A stretch of DNA of 64,000 nt from Anaerosporomusa subterranea (lineage in GTDB: Bacteria > Bacillota > Negativicutes > Sporomusales > Acetonemataceae). Position 1 is the first letter of the stretch. Every line of letters begins with the position of its first letter. Positions 9,095 through 18,354 of this stretch are shown here, piece after piece. The stretch is from contig NZ_LSGP01000025.1 in the NCBI RefSeq assembly GCF_001611555.1, positions 248,001 to 312,000 on the forward strand, read 5' to 3'. A program made the position numbers and the translations under genes. The notes under the pieces were generated by a model. The model was not told where the DNA came from. It was given only the letters and a program-made list of their open reading frames with translations, and did not search any database.

Positions 9095-10002
9095 TCGATT
9101 TCCTCCTTCTGGTAAACGCCGGCAGAGCGGGCATTAGCCAAGACACGCTCCGCTCTTATGACCATGGGCGCATCGATCATTTTTCCATTCAGGGCGATAA
9201 CCCCTGAATTCTTTGTCAACGCATCCTTATAGGCTGCAAGAACCCGGTGAGCATAATCAATTTCTTTCTCAGAAGGAGTATAAACCTGGTGGATAATATC
9301 TATCTGGCGGGGATTAACACAGGATTTGCCGTCAAAGCCCAGTTCTTTGGCTAGCTCCACTTCGGCAAGAAATGTTTGTTCATCGCGCAAATCGGAGAAT
9401 ACAGAGTCAATCGCCTGAATGCCTGCTTCCCTTGCGGCAAATACAATCATGCTTCTTGCGACAAACAATTCCCTGCCGCCGGTAATGGCATTGCCTTTTG
9501 TTTTTTCCGTCTTTAGCGAAGTGGCAAAATCTTCACCACCAATGGCGATGGCTATCATTCTGGGACTGGCAGAAGCTATTTCATAGGCGTTTCGCAGTCC
9601 CTTGGGACTTTCAATTGAAACCATAATCTTGATCGTTCCCGGCTCGAAGCCATATTCTTCTTCCGCTTTTGTAATAATTTTATCGATATCTCTGATCTCG
9701 TCCCCGCTCTCACCCTTTGGCAGGCGAATGTAATCCGGCTTGGCGGGCAGCAGATAATCCAGGTCATCATATCCCCACGGAGTGCTAATATGGTTAATCC
9801 GTACACCAATTTCACAAGAAAATTTGAGATATTTCAATGCATTATAGACAAGCTCGCGTGCACTATCCTTTTCTCCAACGGACACGGAATCTTCAACATC
9901 GAATATAACGCTGTCCGCTCCGTAAATCCCTGCATTTTGCAGCAGCCCCGGGTTATTGCCAGCAGCGTACATAACCGATCTCCGCAGTCTCTCTTCCGCC
10001 AT
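9091..10002 (-). CDS. citE: Citrate lyase beta subunit (citryl-ACP lyase)
   Basis: 303 residues from the start chosen here. RRSVMYAAGNNPGLLQNAG and ADSVIFDVEDSVSVGEK are the CitE/HpcH-type active-site segments, with acidic residues that bind magnesium. CitE cleaves citryl-ACP to oxaloacetate and acetyl-ACP. An in-frame ATG 21 bases further upstream exists, but GGAGGGGG lies at the right distance before the ATG at 10002, and that site overlaps the last codons of citD. One base separates the citD stop from this start, so citD, citE and citF form a tightly coupled unit. Confidence 0.95.
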   Translation of the reverse strand: MAEERLRRSVMYAAGNNPGLLQNAGIYGADSVIFDVEDSVSVGEKDSARELVYNALKYLKFSCEIGVRINHISTPWGYDDLDYLLPAKPDYIRLPKGESGDEIRDIDKIITKAEEEYGFEPGTIKIMVSIESPKGLRNAYEIASASPRMIAIAIGGEDFATSLKTEKTKGNAITGGRELFVARSMIVFAAREAGIQAIDSVFSDLRDEQTFLAEVELAKELGFDGKSCVNPRQIDIIHQVYTPSEKEIDYAHRVLAAYKDALTKNSGVIALNGKMIDAPMVIRAERVLANARSAGVYQKEEIE

Positions 10003-10003
10003 C

Positions 10004-10288
10004 TTAAAACCCCCTCCGGCCACTTGCCCGTTTTATGGCAGTCTTTACCCGAGCTTCTATCGTGTAGTCCAAAGCGCCTTTTTCATTGGCATGCACCTCT
10101 GCATCTGTGATCCCCTGGCTTTCCAGCGTTCTGACTATTAAATTCTCAATATGCTCACCGTATTGCTGCATAGTAGGACTTATCAACCGAACTTGTATTC
10201 CCGTTCCCGGTTCGGCAGGAGCCAGCATGATGAGAATATCGGACGACTCCACCGTTCCAGCCTGCGCTGGCGTAAGCAACTTGTACAT
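10004..10288 (-). CDS. citD: Citrate lyase acyl carrier protein (gamma subunit)
   Basis: 94 residues starting MYKLLTPAQAGTVESSDIL, the CitD pattern in which the serine corresponding to residue 15 here carries the phosphoribosyl-dephospho-CoA group. A longer frame to 10315 exists, but CitD proteins begin a few residues before PAQAG and a GGGGGA ribosome binding site precedes this ATG. CitD holds the acyl group while CitF and CitE act. It is the first gene of the citDEF unit and follows a DapA-like relic. Attachment of the prosthetic group requires genes not seen in the window. Confidence 0.93.
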   Translation of the reverse strand: MYKLLTPAQAGTVESSDILIMLAPAEPGTGIQVRLISPTMQQYGEHIENLIVRTLESQGITDAEVHANEKGALDYTIEARVKTAIKRASGRRGF

Positions 10289-10401
10289 AAACAAATCCCC
10301 CATTATATTAATCACAAAAAGAAACCTACCATTTGAAAGCGCTGGTGCGTACTTGCATCATGCCGCCTCTAAATCTGAGAGCATTTGCTGTGCAGGATGT
10401 A

Positions 10402-10671
10402 TTATACTTCAAGCCCCACCCGGCGCATCCAGGCTAATATCTTATCTTCTTGATCACTATCCAACCGTAGTGGTGCTGCAACCGTCGGACCGCAAATACC
10501 GAGTTTACTGAGCCCCAGCTTGACTACGGCCGCATTAGGACCAAAACTACCCATCATCGGAATGAGTGAAGCCTTTTTTTGCTTTTCGACAGCGGTAGCC
10601 ATATCGCCTCGAACAAAAGCATTGTAACCTCAACACACTGTCTGGGGAAAAGGCTGCAGCCAGCTGATTGT
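10402..10671 (-). pseudogene. Relic of a dihydrodipicolinate synthase/KDPG-type aldolase gene
   Basis: The 66-residue open piece reads MATAVEKQKKASLIPMMG and then GPNAAVVKLGLSKLGICG, which is the C-terminal end of the DapA/NAL aldolase superfamily. Reading upstream in the same frame gives GYNAFVRGD, then a TGA stop, then PFPQTVC; a different frame holds NQLAAAF. The family signal therefore spans a stop and a frameshift, and the N-terminal two thirds, with the Schiff-base lysine, are missing. It lies between the broken HpcH aldolase and citD in the same orientation. It was probably an intact aldolase of this catabolic operon before decay. Confidence 0.75.
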
Positions 10672-10672
10672 G

Positions 10673-11448
10673 TTATTGCAGGCCTAAAATAGAGGATAAG
10701 CTCTTTATCTTGGCGGCATCTTCTTGATATAATTCACCATAATATCGCTGTTTCAATTCGTACCAATGATACTCAAAGGTAAGCGCTAGTCGAATACCTT
10801 CCTCTATATTTACTTTCGCCTTATCATAGTCCCCAAACACGACTTTTCTCGTTTCATACCCGTCAATGAGCCCATTTAATTCTCGTAAAAACGGCACCGA
10901 TCTAGCGGTAATACCGCCTCCGACCAAACACCTGAGGTTATGTTGTTTGACTTTCGTGAACAGATCTTTTGCAAGTGACAATATTTCTGGAGCATTTGGA
11001 TCCTTAACCTTTAAGGCATTGCATAAATCGGTCCGGCCGAGCACTATCCCATATAACATATCGAGATTGGATGCTTCTAAAATCCGATCGATTTTTTCGT
11101 GTCCGTCAACAGTCTCTATGTTAATTAACAGCTTTAGATCTTCCAATTCGTCTGGAGTACGTCTCCAGACATTCCCAGGAACTTTTCCAGCGAAAATCTG
11201 GATTCGATCATTGGGGCCATAATGGAATTAGCCTCATACATTTTTGCCAGCCGGATATCGGTTAAGGCCTCACAGCCACCGATTTTAATGGTAAGGCCGG
11301 CGTCTGCTTTAAGGACAATTTCCTTTGTTGTTAACAATTCATTCAAACAGATGCCTTCCGCTTCAAATGATGCTTTGACCGCAGTCGCTCCATAGTTCTC
11401 ACGCAGTATCTTCAGTATCTCAACCATCTTTTTTTCTAAGGTGTTCAT
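10673..11448 (-). pseudogene. HpcH/HpaI-type aldolase with a single-base frameshift
   Basis: Two overlapping frames (11134-11448 and 10673-11146) make one protein of about 258 residues. The first half contains MYEANSIMAPMIESRFSLEKFLG; the second continues in another frame with NVWRRTPDELEDLKLLINIET and GRTDL, the HpcH/citrate lyase beta-type fold. Restoring one G in the run at 11175-11177 (GGG to GGGG on the minus strand) would join them as KFLGNVWRRTPDEL. The break is therefore either a real inactivating deletion or a sequencing error in a short homopolymer. Members cleave hydroxy-oxo acids or related substrates, which fits the citrate operon context. The codons otherwise look intact. Confidence 0.8.
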
Positions 11449-11487
11449 TGCTTGACCTCCAGCAGCTATTCATTCAGGTTAGGAATA

Positions 11488-13152
11488 TCAAACAAACTCT
11501 CTGACACTATCAACAGCAAGCCCCATCGAGCAATCTGTCTCCAACTCACAGACGATATCAATAACATACGGTATCTTAGAATTGGCTGCTCTTGCTAATG
11601 CACCGGTGATATCTTCCGGATTGAAGACTCTTTCAGCGGCGCAAGCGAAGCCTTCGGCAACTTTGACATAATCCATAACGCCCTGATTCACTTCCATCTT
11701 GACTGCATGTTCAAAACTATAAGCATACTTTTGATTTTGTCTGATGAGACCAAGAAAGGCGTTATTCACTATGACAACAATTATCGGAACGCCATAGGTC
11801 GCCGAAGTTGCTAACTCTTGCACATGGAAAGTAAAACCGAAATCCCCCATGACCGCTACGGCGTGTTTATCAGGATTCGCAACTTTTGCGCCAAAGGCGG
11901 CAGGAATATCAAAGCCCAATGTTCCTGCGCCGCCAGAGGGGAAATACAAGCCTGTTTCATCAATATTCTGAAGCTGTCCAGACCATATCTGATTCAATCC
12001 GCAGCCGGTAGTAAACATTGCATTATCCTTAAAGGATTTATTCAATTCCTCATAAACTCTTTGCGGCTTAATAGGCACGCAGTTATAATCGGTTTTCCGT
12101 TTTAATTCGGTTCGCAGTTGAGGCAAGGATGCAACACGGGAAGAAATTTTTACCTTGCCTTCTGATGCCGCAACCTTAAGCAATGCTTCTAACGCGTACT
12201 TGGCGTCCGCTACAATACCGAGATCGGGTTGAAAGATTTTTCCAATCTCTTTGGGTTCAACATTAATATGAATGAACTTTCTATTTCCCTTGTACACATT
12301 GATATTTCCGGTATGCCTGTCAGTAAAACGGCAACCGATGCCGAGGATAAGATCAGAGTCAGTGAATACCTTATTGCCGACAGGCTGACCGACCTGAATC
12401 CCCGCATGGCCTGCGTTAAGGGGATGGTCTACGGGTATTCCGCCTTTGGCCATATATGTGGTAATCACTGGTATCTGCAGCATTTCCGCAAACTTTACGC
12501 AGAAGTCTGCAGCCTCAGCCAGGATAACACCACCGCCCATAATAATGGCGGGGTTCTCGGCCTCATTGATCATGGCAATTGTTTTTTGGATATCTGCCAA
12601 ATTAGGGCGTGGATTGTCGTATGGCAGCGGCTGGTATTCGTCTGGGTTGAAATCGATCTCTGCCATCTGTACATCAAGCGGCAGGTCAACTACAACTGCG
12701 CCCGGTTTCCCGGATTTAGCCAGCATAAAGGCTTTCTGCATTACTTCAACGATCTTCGAAGCATCCGTAACGCAGAAAGTTGCTTTGGCAACCGGCTCGC
12801 AAATTTTAGCAATATCGACACATTGAAATGCATCTTTGCCAAGTTGGGCGGTGACTGCTTGCCCAGTTATAGCGAGAATGGGAATCGAGTCGACATTTGC
12901 TGTGTATACACCAGTAACAAAGTTAGTAGCCCCTGGGCCTGAAGTACACATCGCAACAGCCATCCTGCCGCAAGCTCTGTAGTATCCATCTGCAGCATGA
13001 ACAGCTGCTTCTTCATGTCTGACAGTATAATGTTTGATCTTCGAAAGGCCCAAGTACTTATATACCGGATTGATACCTGCACCAGGGATGCCGAAAGCAT
13101 CTGTAATTCCTTCTCTTTCCAATATTCTTACAATGATTTCCGAGACTCTCAT
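11488..13152 (-). CDS. Glyoxylate carboligase-like ThDP enzyme
   Basis: 554 residues of the acetolactate synthase/glyoxylate carboligase family. The ThDP-binding end has AVMGDFGFTFHVQELA (GDG-like motif) and VNNAFLGLIRQNQ; RHTGNINVYKG, VEPKEIGKIF and PDLGIVADAKYAL match glyoxylate carboligase closely. Gcl joins two glyoxylates to tartronate semialdehyde with CO2 release. One point is unusual: the sequence has RHEEAAVHAADGY with Glu47 in the position of the cofactor-activating glutamate, where E. coli Gcl has valine. An acetolactate-synthase-type or other carboligation is therefore possible. Start 13152 was chosen because GGAGGG lies seven bases before it; the upstream frame begins with TTG inside that site. 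It follows aconitase by 22 bases. Confidence 0.8.
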   Translation of the reverse strand: MRVSEIIVRILEREGITDAFGIPGAGINPVYKYLGLSKIKHYTVRHEEAAVHAADGYYRACGRMAVAMCTSGPGATNFVTGVYTANVDSIPILAITGQAVTAQLGKDAFQCVDIAKICEPVAKATFCVTDASKIVEVMQKAFMLAKSGKPGAVVVDLPLDVQMAEIDFNPDEYQPLPYDNPRPNLADIQKTIAMINEAENPAIIMGGGVILAEAADFCVKFAEMLQIPVITTYMAKGGIPVDHPLNAGHAGIQVGQPVGNKVFTDSDLILGIGCRFTDRHTGNINVYKGNRKFIHINVEPKEIGKIFQPDLGIVADAKYALEALLKVAASEGKVKISSRVASLPQLRTELKRKTDYNCVPIKPQRVYEELNKSFKDNAMFTTGCGLNQIWSGQLQNIDETGLYFPSGGAGTLGFDIPAAFGAKVANPDKHAVAVMGDFGFTFHVQELATSATYGVPIIVVIVNNAFLGLIRQNQKYAYSFEHAVKMEVNQGVMDYVKVAEGFACAAERVFNPEDITGALARAANSKIPYVIDIVCELETDCSMGLAVDSVREFV

Positions 13153-13174
13153 CGATAATCCCTCCAACGTCTTT

Positions 13175-15100
13175 TTACCTTTGTCTATCCTTGACCTGAT
13201 TGATCCTGCCCCCAGCCTTCACTGCGTCGAGATCTGCCTGGCATAACGGGGAAGCCACGATAATATCCATCTTTTTCGTTTCGTTTCTGAGAATAAGATT
13301 CTCACCTTCTTTCAGCCGATCAGTATCCATTGCTAGATAATCTCCCTGGCCAATCTTGTCATAATCTTTGGCATCGATGAACATTAATGGGAAAAGCCCC
13401 CAGTTAACCATATTAGCCAGATGCAACCGGGCAAAGCTCTTGGCAATAACTGCTTTTACCCCTAGGTATCGAGGCACCATGGCCGCCTGTTCACGGCTGG
13501 ATCCTTGCCCGTAGTTTGATCCGCCGACAATAAACCCGCCACCGGCTTTTTGGGCCCGTTCAGCGAATGTTTCATCAACTACCTTAAAGGCATGTTTGGA
13601 AAACTCAGGAATATTGGAGCGAATCGGCGTGTAATTAGCTCCCGCCGGAACAATGTGATCGGTTGTAATGTCATCCCCGACTTTAACTAATACCTCGCCA
13701 CTCGTAACATCCGGTAAACTCGGCATTTCCGGGATGGGCTTTGAGTTAGGTCCTCTGCGGATAGTGATTTTTTCTGGTTCGGCTGAGGGAAGCTGGAACA
13801 TGTCGCGATCATCCGCAAACACTTCGGGCATCTCATAGGTAAGCGGAGGTAAATTCAGATCCCGGGGATCTGTGATAACCCCGGTCAGCGCAGAGGCGGC
13901 TGCTACTTCGGGACTGACAAGATAAACCTGCGCCGAAGCAGTTCCGCTGCGCCCCAGGAAATTTCGCGGAGTTGTTCGCAGCGAGACCCCATTTGTCTGC
14001 GGCGCAAACCCACATCCGTTACACCCCCCGCAGACCGGTTCAAAAATTCGTACGCCAGACGCCAGAATTTTATCGTGTGCGCCGCGGGCAATGCTCTCGC
14101 GGATAACGGTGCGGGTAGCGGGATAAAGTCCGGTATCGACATCTCGATGAATAGGATTTCCTCCTAAAATATGGGCGACAGAAAGAATGTCTTGCAAGGA
14201 TCCATTCGTACAACTGCCCATCATTACCTGATCCACTTTTGTCCCTGACACTTCGCGAACAGAAACCACCTTATCCGGCTGGTGTGGTATGGCGATAAGC
14301 GGTTCAAGCTTAGTCAAATCAATAACAATGGTTTCATCATATACAGCGCCTTCATCGGCTGCCAGCGGTACCCACTGTTCTTCCCGGTGGTAGGCCCGCA
14401 TCCACTTTCTGGTGTTTTCGTCGCTGGGAAAAACGGATGTAGTCGCCCCTGTCTCCTGCCCCATATTCGTGACAGTAGACCGTTCCGCGACATTCAATGT
14501 TTCTACCCCCAGCCCGGAATACTCCAGAATCTTGCCAACACCTCCATGTACGGAAATGCGGCGCAACAGTTCGAGAATGATATTTTTTGCCGATACAAAT
14601 GGCGGGAGCTTGCCGATAAGCTGGACATTAACAATCTTGGGCATGGTTAGGTAAAAAGGCTCTCCCGCCATTGCCACCGCGCCATCAAAGCCCCCTACGC
14701 CGATGGACAGCATCCCAATACCGCCGGCAGCAACCGTATGCGAATCGCCGCCGATCAGCGTTTTCCCTGGACGCGCCCAATGCTCTAAATGCAATTGATG
14801 ACAAATTCCGCTGCCTGGGCGGGAACAAATAACACCGGCCTTTGCTGTGATATCCTGCAGGTACCGATGATCATCGGAATTTTTATAGTCGGCTTGGATC
14901 ATGTTATGATCGATATAATGCACTGCCAAATCAACCTTTACTTTGTCTAAACCCATTGCCTCAAACGCCTGGTATGACATGACCCCGTTAAGATCATGCG
15001 ATAAAGTCTGATCCGCGAGGATTCCTATCCGCTGGCCTCTGATCATTTCCCCTTCGGCAAGTGATGCGGCGATCAGTTTCTCAGTAATTGTCTGTTTCAT
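13175..15100 (-). CDS. Aconitate hydratase
   Basis: 641 residues, the length of the single-chain aconitases found in clostridia and related anaerobes. GGDSHTVAAGGIGMLSIGVGG near residue 115 and the iron-sulfur ligands GSCTNGS (about residue 296) and VCGGCNGCG (about 357-363) match the C-x60ish-C-x2-C spacing of the [4Fe-4S] cluster. The C-terminal swivel domain has VGGSNYGQGSSREQAAMVP. It interconverts citrate and isocitrate in the cytoplasm. The ATG at 15100 follows GGGGAGGG; a GTG six bases earlier falls inside that site. It lies between the tct transporter genes and the carboligase and is very likely co-transcribed. A deposited name of AcnA type is possible, but I leave the symbol blank. 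Confidence 0.92.
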   Translation of the reverse strand: MKQTITEKLIAASLAEGEMIRGQRIGILADQTLSHDLNGVMSYQAFEAMGLDKVKVDLAVHYIDHNMIQADYKNSDDHRYLQDITAKAGVICSRPGSGICHQLHLEHWARPGKTLIGGDSHTVAAGGIGMLSIGVGGFDGAVAMAGEPFYLTMPKIVNVQLIGKLPPFVSAKNIILELLRRISVHGGVGKILEYSGLGVETLNVAERSTVTNMGQETGATTSVFPSDENTRKWMRAYHREEQWVPLAADEGAVYDETIVIDLTKLEPLIAIPHQPDKVVSVREVSGTKVDQVMMGSCTNGSLQDILSVAHILGGNPIHRDVDTGLYPATRTVIRESIARGAHDKILASGVRIFEPVCGGCNGCGFAPQTNGVSLRTTPRNFLGRSGTASAQVYLVSPEVAAASALTGVITDPRDLNLPPLTYEMPEVFADDRDMFQLPSAEPEKITIRRGPNSKPIPEMPSLPDVTSGEVLVKVGDDITTDHIVPAGANYTPIRSNIPEFSKHAFKVVDETFAERAQKAGGGFIVGGSNYGQGSSREQAAMVPRYLGVKAVIAKSFARLHLANMVNWGLFPLMFIDAKDYDKIGQGDYLAMDTDRLKEGENLILRNETKKMDIIVASPLCQADLDAVKAGGRINQVKDRQR

Positions 15101-15257
15101 TTCCACCCTCCCCTAATCTAGGTAACCAACTTCTGCAGATTTGCACTGTTTGAGTTAAGTCGGTGCCTGCAGCAAAATTCTTGGCTGGTTTAGGCTATAA
15201 CTACGCCAATGCAAATTGCATGCCAACGGCGATTCTTGAACACCCATGCGATCCTCT

Positions 15258-16784
15258 TTAGACTCCTTCTTCTACAATCACCTTTTTACCCCTTAACTTC
15301 ATAACGGCCGGTATTGCGACCCATAAGACGGCAATCATCAGGAATATTAATGAAATCGGATCCCTAACGAACATACTGTAATCACCGTTATAAAGGTTCA
15401 TGGCTCTACGCAGATTATTTTCAATCATTGGGCCCAAAATAAGGGATAGAACAAGCGGCGCTATTGGGTAATCATTTTTTGCCAGGTAGTAAGCGGCAAG
15501 ACCGCTGCCAATCATCAGAAACAGGTTAAACACACTTACTTGTACAGCGTAAACACCGAACACAGAGATAGCAACTATCCCGGGAATCAGATATTTAGGC
15601 GGTGTTTCAATCACTTTAGCGAAGACTTTAACCAGAGGAAGATTTAATATTAAAAGCATAAAATTACCTACGATCATACTGGCGATCAAACCCCAGGCTA
15701 CTTGCGGATGGTCTTGGAATAAAAGGGGCCCAGGGGTGATGTTAAACATGATGAGTGCACCCATTAAGACGGCTGTGGTTCCTGTGCCGGGTATTCCCAA
15801 GGTTAATAAAGGAATCATGGCTCCACCGGCGGCTCCATTATTGGCAGCTTCGGGTGCGGCAACACCTTCAATAGCCCCTTTCCCGAAATTCGCTTTATTT
15901 TTGCTTAGCTTTTTCTCCACGGTATAAGCCATAAAGGAAGACAGAGTAGCCCCGCATCCAGGTATTAGTCCCTGAAAGAATCCTAACAGTGATCCACGCA
16001 GGATTGGCACGGCGCTATCTTTTAAGTCTTGTCTGGTTGGCATGACCTTGCCGACTTTAATAAGTTCACCTGTTGCATAATCGTTGGTTAGAATTGTCTT
16101 AAAGACTTCTCCCAAGGCAAACATTCCTACAGCCATCGTCAGGAATTCGATACCGGAATAAAGCTCTGAATAGCCAAAAGTCAGACGCGCCACTCCGGAT
16201 ATGGGATCAACGCCCACCGTCGACAGTATCAAGCCCAGTGTGGTCATGATAAAGGCTTTAATCTGCGATTTACCGGCCAGACTGCTCAAGGCGCAAAGCC
16301 CCAGAATCATTAGGGAGAATTGGCCAGCGGGACTAAACTTTAAGGCAAATTCAGCGAGAGGAACGGCCATAAAAACAAGCCCTATACACGCAATCAAACC
16401 GGCGGCAAAAGAACCAATGGCACAAACAGCCAAAGCAGCTCCTGCCCGGCCTTGTTTAGCCATTTGATATCCGTCCAATGTCGTACATACCGAAGAATTT
16501 TCTCCCGGAGTGTTGATTAAGATCGCAGTTGTCGATCCGCCGTACATCGCGCCGTAATAGACACCTGCCAGTAAAATTATGGAGCTTGTGGCAGCTTGTT
16601 CTGTCGGCAGTCCGCTTGTTAACGTTGCTGTAACCGGAATAAGAAGGGCGACGCCGCTAATCGGTCCGATACCTGGCAGTACACCCACCAGCGTCCCTAT
16701 CAAACAACCGAAAAATGCAAAGAAAAGATTAAGAGGCTCTAAGGCTACACTGAGCCCCTGTACAAGAAATTGTAATGCATCCAA
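15258..16784 (-). CDS. tctA: Tripartite tricarboxylate transporter large permease TctA
   Basis: 508 residues from a TTG start. The start is chosen because AAGGAGGGG lies six bases before TTG-GAT-GCA-TTA and the resulting LDALQFLVQGLSVAL aligns with TctA N-termini; the longer frame would add 31 implausible residues. LIGTLVGVLPGIGPISGVALLIP and GGSTTAILINTPGENSSVCT are TctA signatures, followed by GIPGTGTTAVLMGALIMF in the second half. About 12 membrane spans are expected. With TctB it forms the membrane part of a transporter driven by an ion gradient and fed by the binding protein TctC. The gene is in the same operon as tctC, tctB, aconitase and citrate lyase. Confidence 0.93.
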   Translation of the reverse strand: MDALQFLVQGLSVALEPLNLFFAFFGCLIGTLVGVLPGIGPISGVALLIPVTATLTSGLPTEQAATSSIILLAGVYYGAMYGGSTTAILINTPGENSSVCTTLDGYQMAKQGRAGAALAVCAIGSFAAGLIACIGLVFMAVPLAEFALKFSPAGQFSLMILGLCALSSLAGKSQIKAFIMTTLGLILSTVGVDPISGVARLTFGYSELYSGIEFLTMAVGMFALGEVFKTILTNDYATGELIKVGKVMPTRQDLKDSAVPILRGSLLGFFQGLIPGCGATLSSFMAYTVEKKLSKNKANFGKGAIEGVAAPEAANNGAAGGAMIPLLTLGIPGTGTTAVLMGALIMFNITPGPLLFQDHPQVAWGLIASMIVGNFMLLILNLPLVKVFAKVIETPPKYLIPGIVAISVFGVYAVQVSVFNLFLMIGSGLAAYYLAKNDYPIAPLVLSLILGPMIENNLRRAMNLYNGDYSMFVRDPISLIFLMIAVLWVAIPAVMKLRGKKVIVEEGV

Positions 16785-16797
16785 TTCTATCCCCTCC

Positions 16798-17256
16798 TTA
16801 AAAAGGTAATGGCGGTAATACGCCCAAAAATACTTCGACATAGAAATAGTAAATGCCAACAGCAAATGCGGCAGCAATGATTACCGATTGCAGGTATTTG
16901 CCTTTTTCCATGGTTTGAAAACCGATTAACAGGAACAAAAAGGTAGTGATAACATAACCGAGCGGCTCGATTAATAGCGCATAAAGGACCAACGAAACAA
17001 GAATAATTAAAAACTTCTTATACTCGAGTTTTTCTTCTTTTTTATCATGAGTCGTAGACCGAATTGCCACAACAAGATTTACTGCACTGAGAATGATGAG
17101 AATTACCGACAAAAAGCTAGGAAGCGCTTTAGGTCCGATAGCAATTCCCACATTCGATACTGTTAAGGTTTGGGAATATATATAAATTGCGACACCTAAA
17201 ACCAAGAAAACTACGCTCACATAGCGGTCAAAGGTTTTATTCACAGTGTTTTTCAC
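16798..17256 (-). CDS. tctB: Tripartite tricarboxylate transporter small permease TctB
   Basis: About 152 residues with four predicted membrane spans, including VSVVFLVLGVAIYIYSQTL and FLIILVSLVLYALLIEPLGYVI, as in TctB. Its stop codon merges with the ribosome binding site of tctA. The start is uncertain: the frame is open to 17286 without a good start, and GTG codons at 17256 and 17244 follow an AGAAAGGAAA stretch. I use 17256. It helps form the membrane channel of the tricarboxylate transporter. Confidence 0.85.
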   Translation of the reverse strand: MKNTVNKTFDRYVSVVFLVLGVAIYIYSQTLTVSNVGIAIGPKALPSFLSVILIILSAVNLVVAIRSTTHDKKEEKLEYKKFLIILVSLVLYALLIEPLGYVITTFLFLLIGFQTMEKGKYLQSVIIAAAFAVGIYYFYVEVFLGVLPPLPF

Positions 17257-17322
17257 TTTCCTTTCTAAAAACAGGGAGAAGAGCAAGCCTCTTCTCCCCT
17301 CTTCAGTACATTGTCTAAAGTT

Positions 17323-18354
17323 TTATTTCGCCATGCCTAACTCTTTGTAAATTTCGGTGTACATTACTTGCTCAGCTTTGATGTGATCATAGAAACCTTT
17401 GGCATCCTTATAAACGTAGATAACTCCTTGTTTCTTCAGCTCATCTTTCCATGCTTGAGCTTTACACAATTCTGCTACTTTCTCTGACCAGTATTTCTTA
17501 GCAGCTTCAGGTACATCTTTTCCGGCAAAAATCCCACGCCAGTTAGAGGTTACGACATCGAAGCCCTGTTCTTTATAGGTTGGGATATTTTTCATAACCT
17601 CATCGTCAGCAATCCTTGCTGCCGACGAAACACCTAATACTCTTACCCTGCCAGCCTGAACATATTGCTTGATTGACGATACATCAGATGTCAGAGCATC
17701 AGCATTCCCACCGAGCAGGGCGGTTAATGCTTCGCCGCCGCCATCATAGGTATTGTATTTCATGGTTTTGATATCAGCGCCAGCTTTACGTGCAAGTAAA
17801 ACAGAGTTAAGGTGGTCCCATGTTCCAGGGGCGCCGCCACCGCAGAATTGTACGCTAGCGGGATTGGCCTTAACTGCATCAAACAGTTCTTTTAAGGTTT
17901 TATACTTGGAATCTGCTTTGACGGCAATAACACCGTAATCTTCCTGCAGCAGTGCTAAAGGATATATTTGGTCAGGACCGATCGGGCTGTTTCCGTCTTT
18001 TTTAATATGGTTCAAGATAAATGGAGTAGACGCTATCATTAATTTATGATCGTTTTTAGCATCCTGGTTAGCAAAGCTAACAGTACCTGTAACTTGTCCG
18101 CCACCTGGTTTGTTCTCTACTATGATTGGCTGGGTAATGATTTTTGTCTGATCAAAGAGCTTAGCCATGGTTCTGGCAACCATGTCAAGGCCGCCGCCTG
18201 CACCTGCAACTGCCAGAAGCGTTACTTGTTTCTGCGGAGCCCAACCCTTCTTTTCTTCGGGAGCTGCCGCTTTTTTGGAGCAACCAGCTAGACTGATTAC
18301 GAGTGCGATGGCGATAAGAAGCGATATTAGTTTTACTTTTTTAGAAATCATCAT
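17323..18354 (-). CDS. tctC: Tricarboxylate-binding lipoprotein TctC
   Basis: 343 residues. A signal sequence with the lipobox ISLAGC indicates a lipid-anchored binding protein outside the cytoplasmic membrane. The Bug/TctC family pattern is clear: VTLLAVAGAGGGLDMVARTMA, PIIVENKPGGGQVTG and FCGGGAPGTWDHLNS. It captures citrate or another carboxylate for TctAB. The ATG at 18354 has AAGGAG seven bases upstream; a GTG six bases earlier is less well placed. It is the first gene of the operon, which continues through tctB, tctA, aconitase, the carboligase and citrate lyase. No TctDE-like sensor pair is adjacent. Confidence 0.93.
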   Translation of the reverse strand: MMISKKVKLISLLIAIALVISLAGCSKKAAAPEEKKGWAPQKQVTLLAVAGAGGGLDMVARTMAKLFDQTKIITQPIIVENKPGGGQVTGTVSFANQDAKNDHKLMIASTPFILNHIKKDGNSPIGPDQIYPLALLQEDYGVIAVKADSKYKTLKELFDAVKANPASVQFCGGGAPGTWDHLNSVLLARKAGADIKTMKYNTYDGGGEALTALLGGNADALTSDVSSIKQYVQAGRVRVLGVSSAARIADDEVMKNIPTYKEQGFDVVTSNWRGIFAGKDVPEAAKKYWSEKVAELCKAQAWKDELKKQGVIYVYKDAKGFYDHIKAEQVMYTEIYKELGMAK

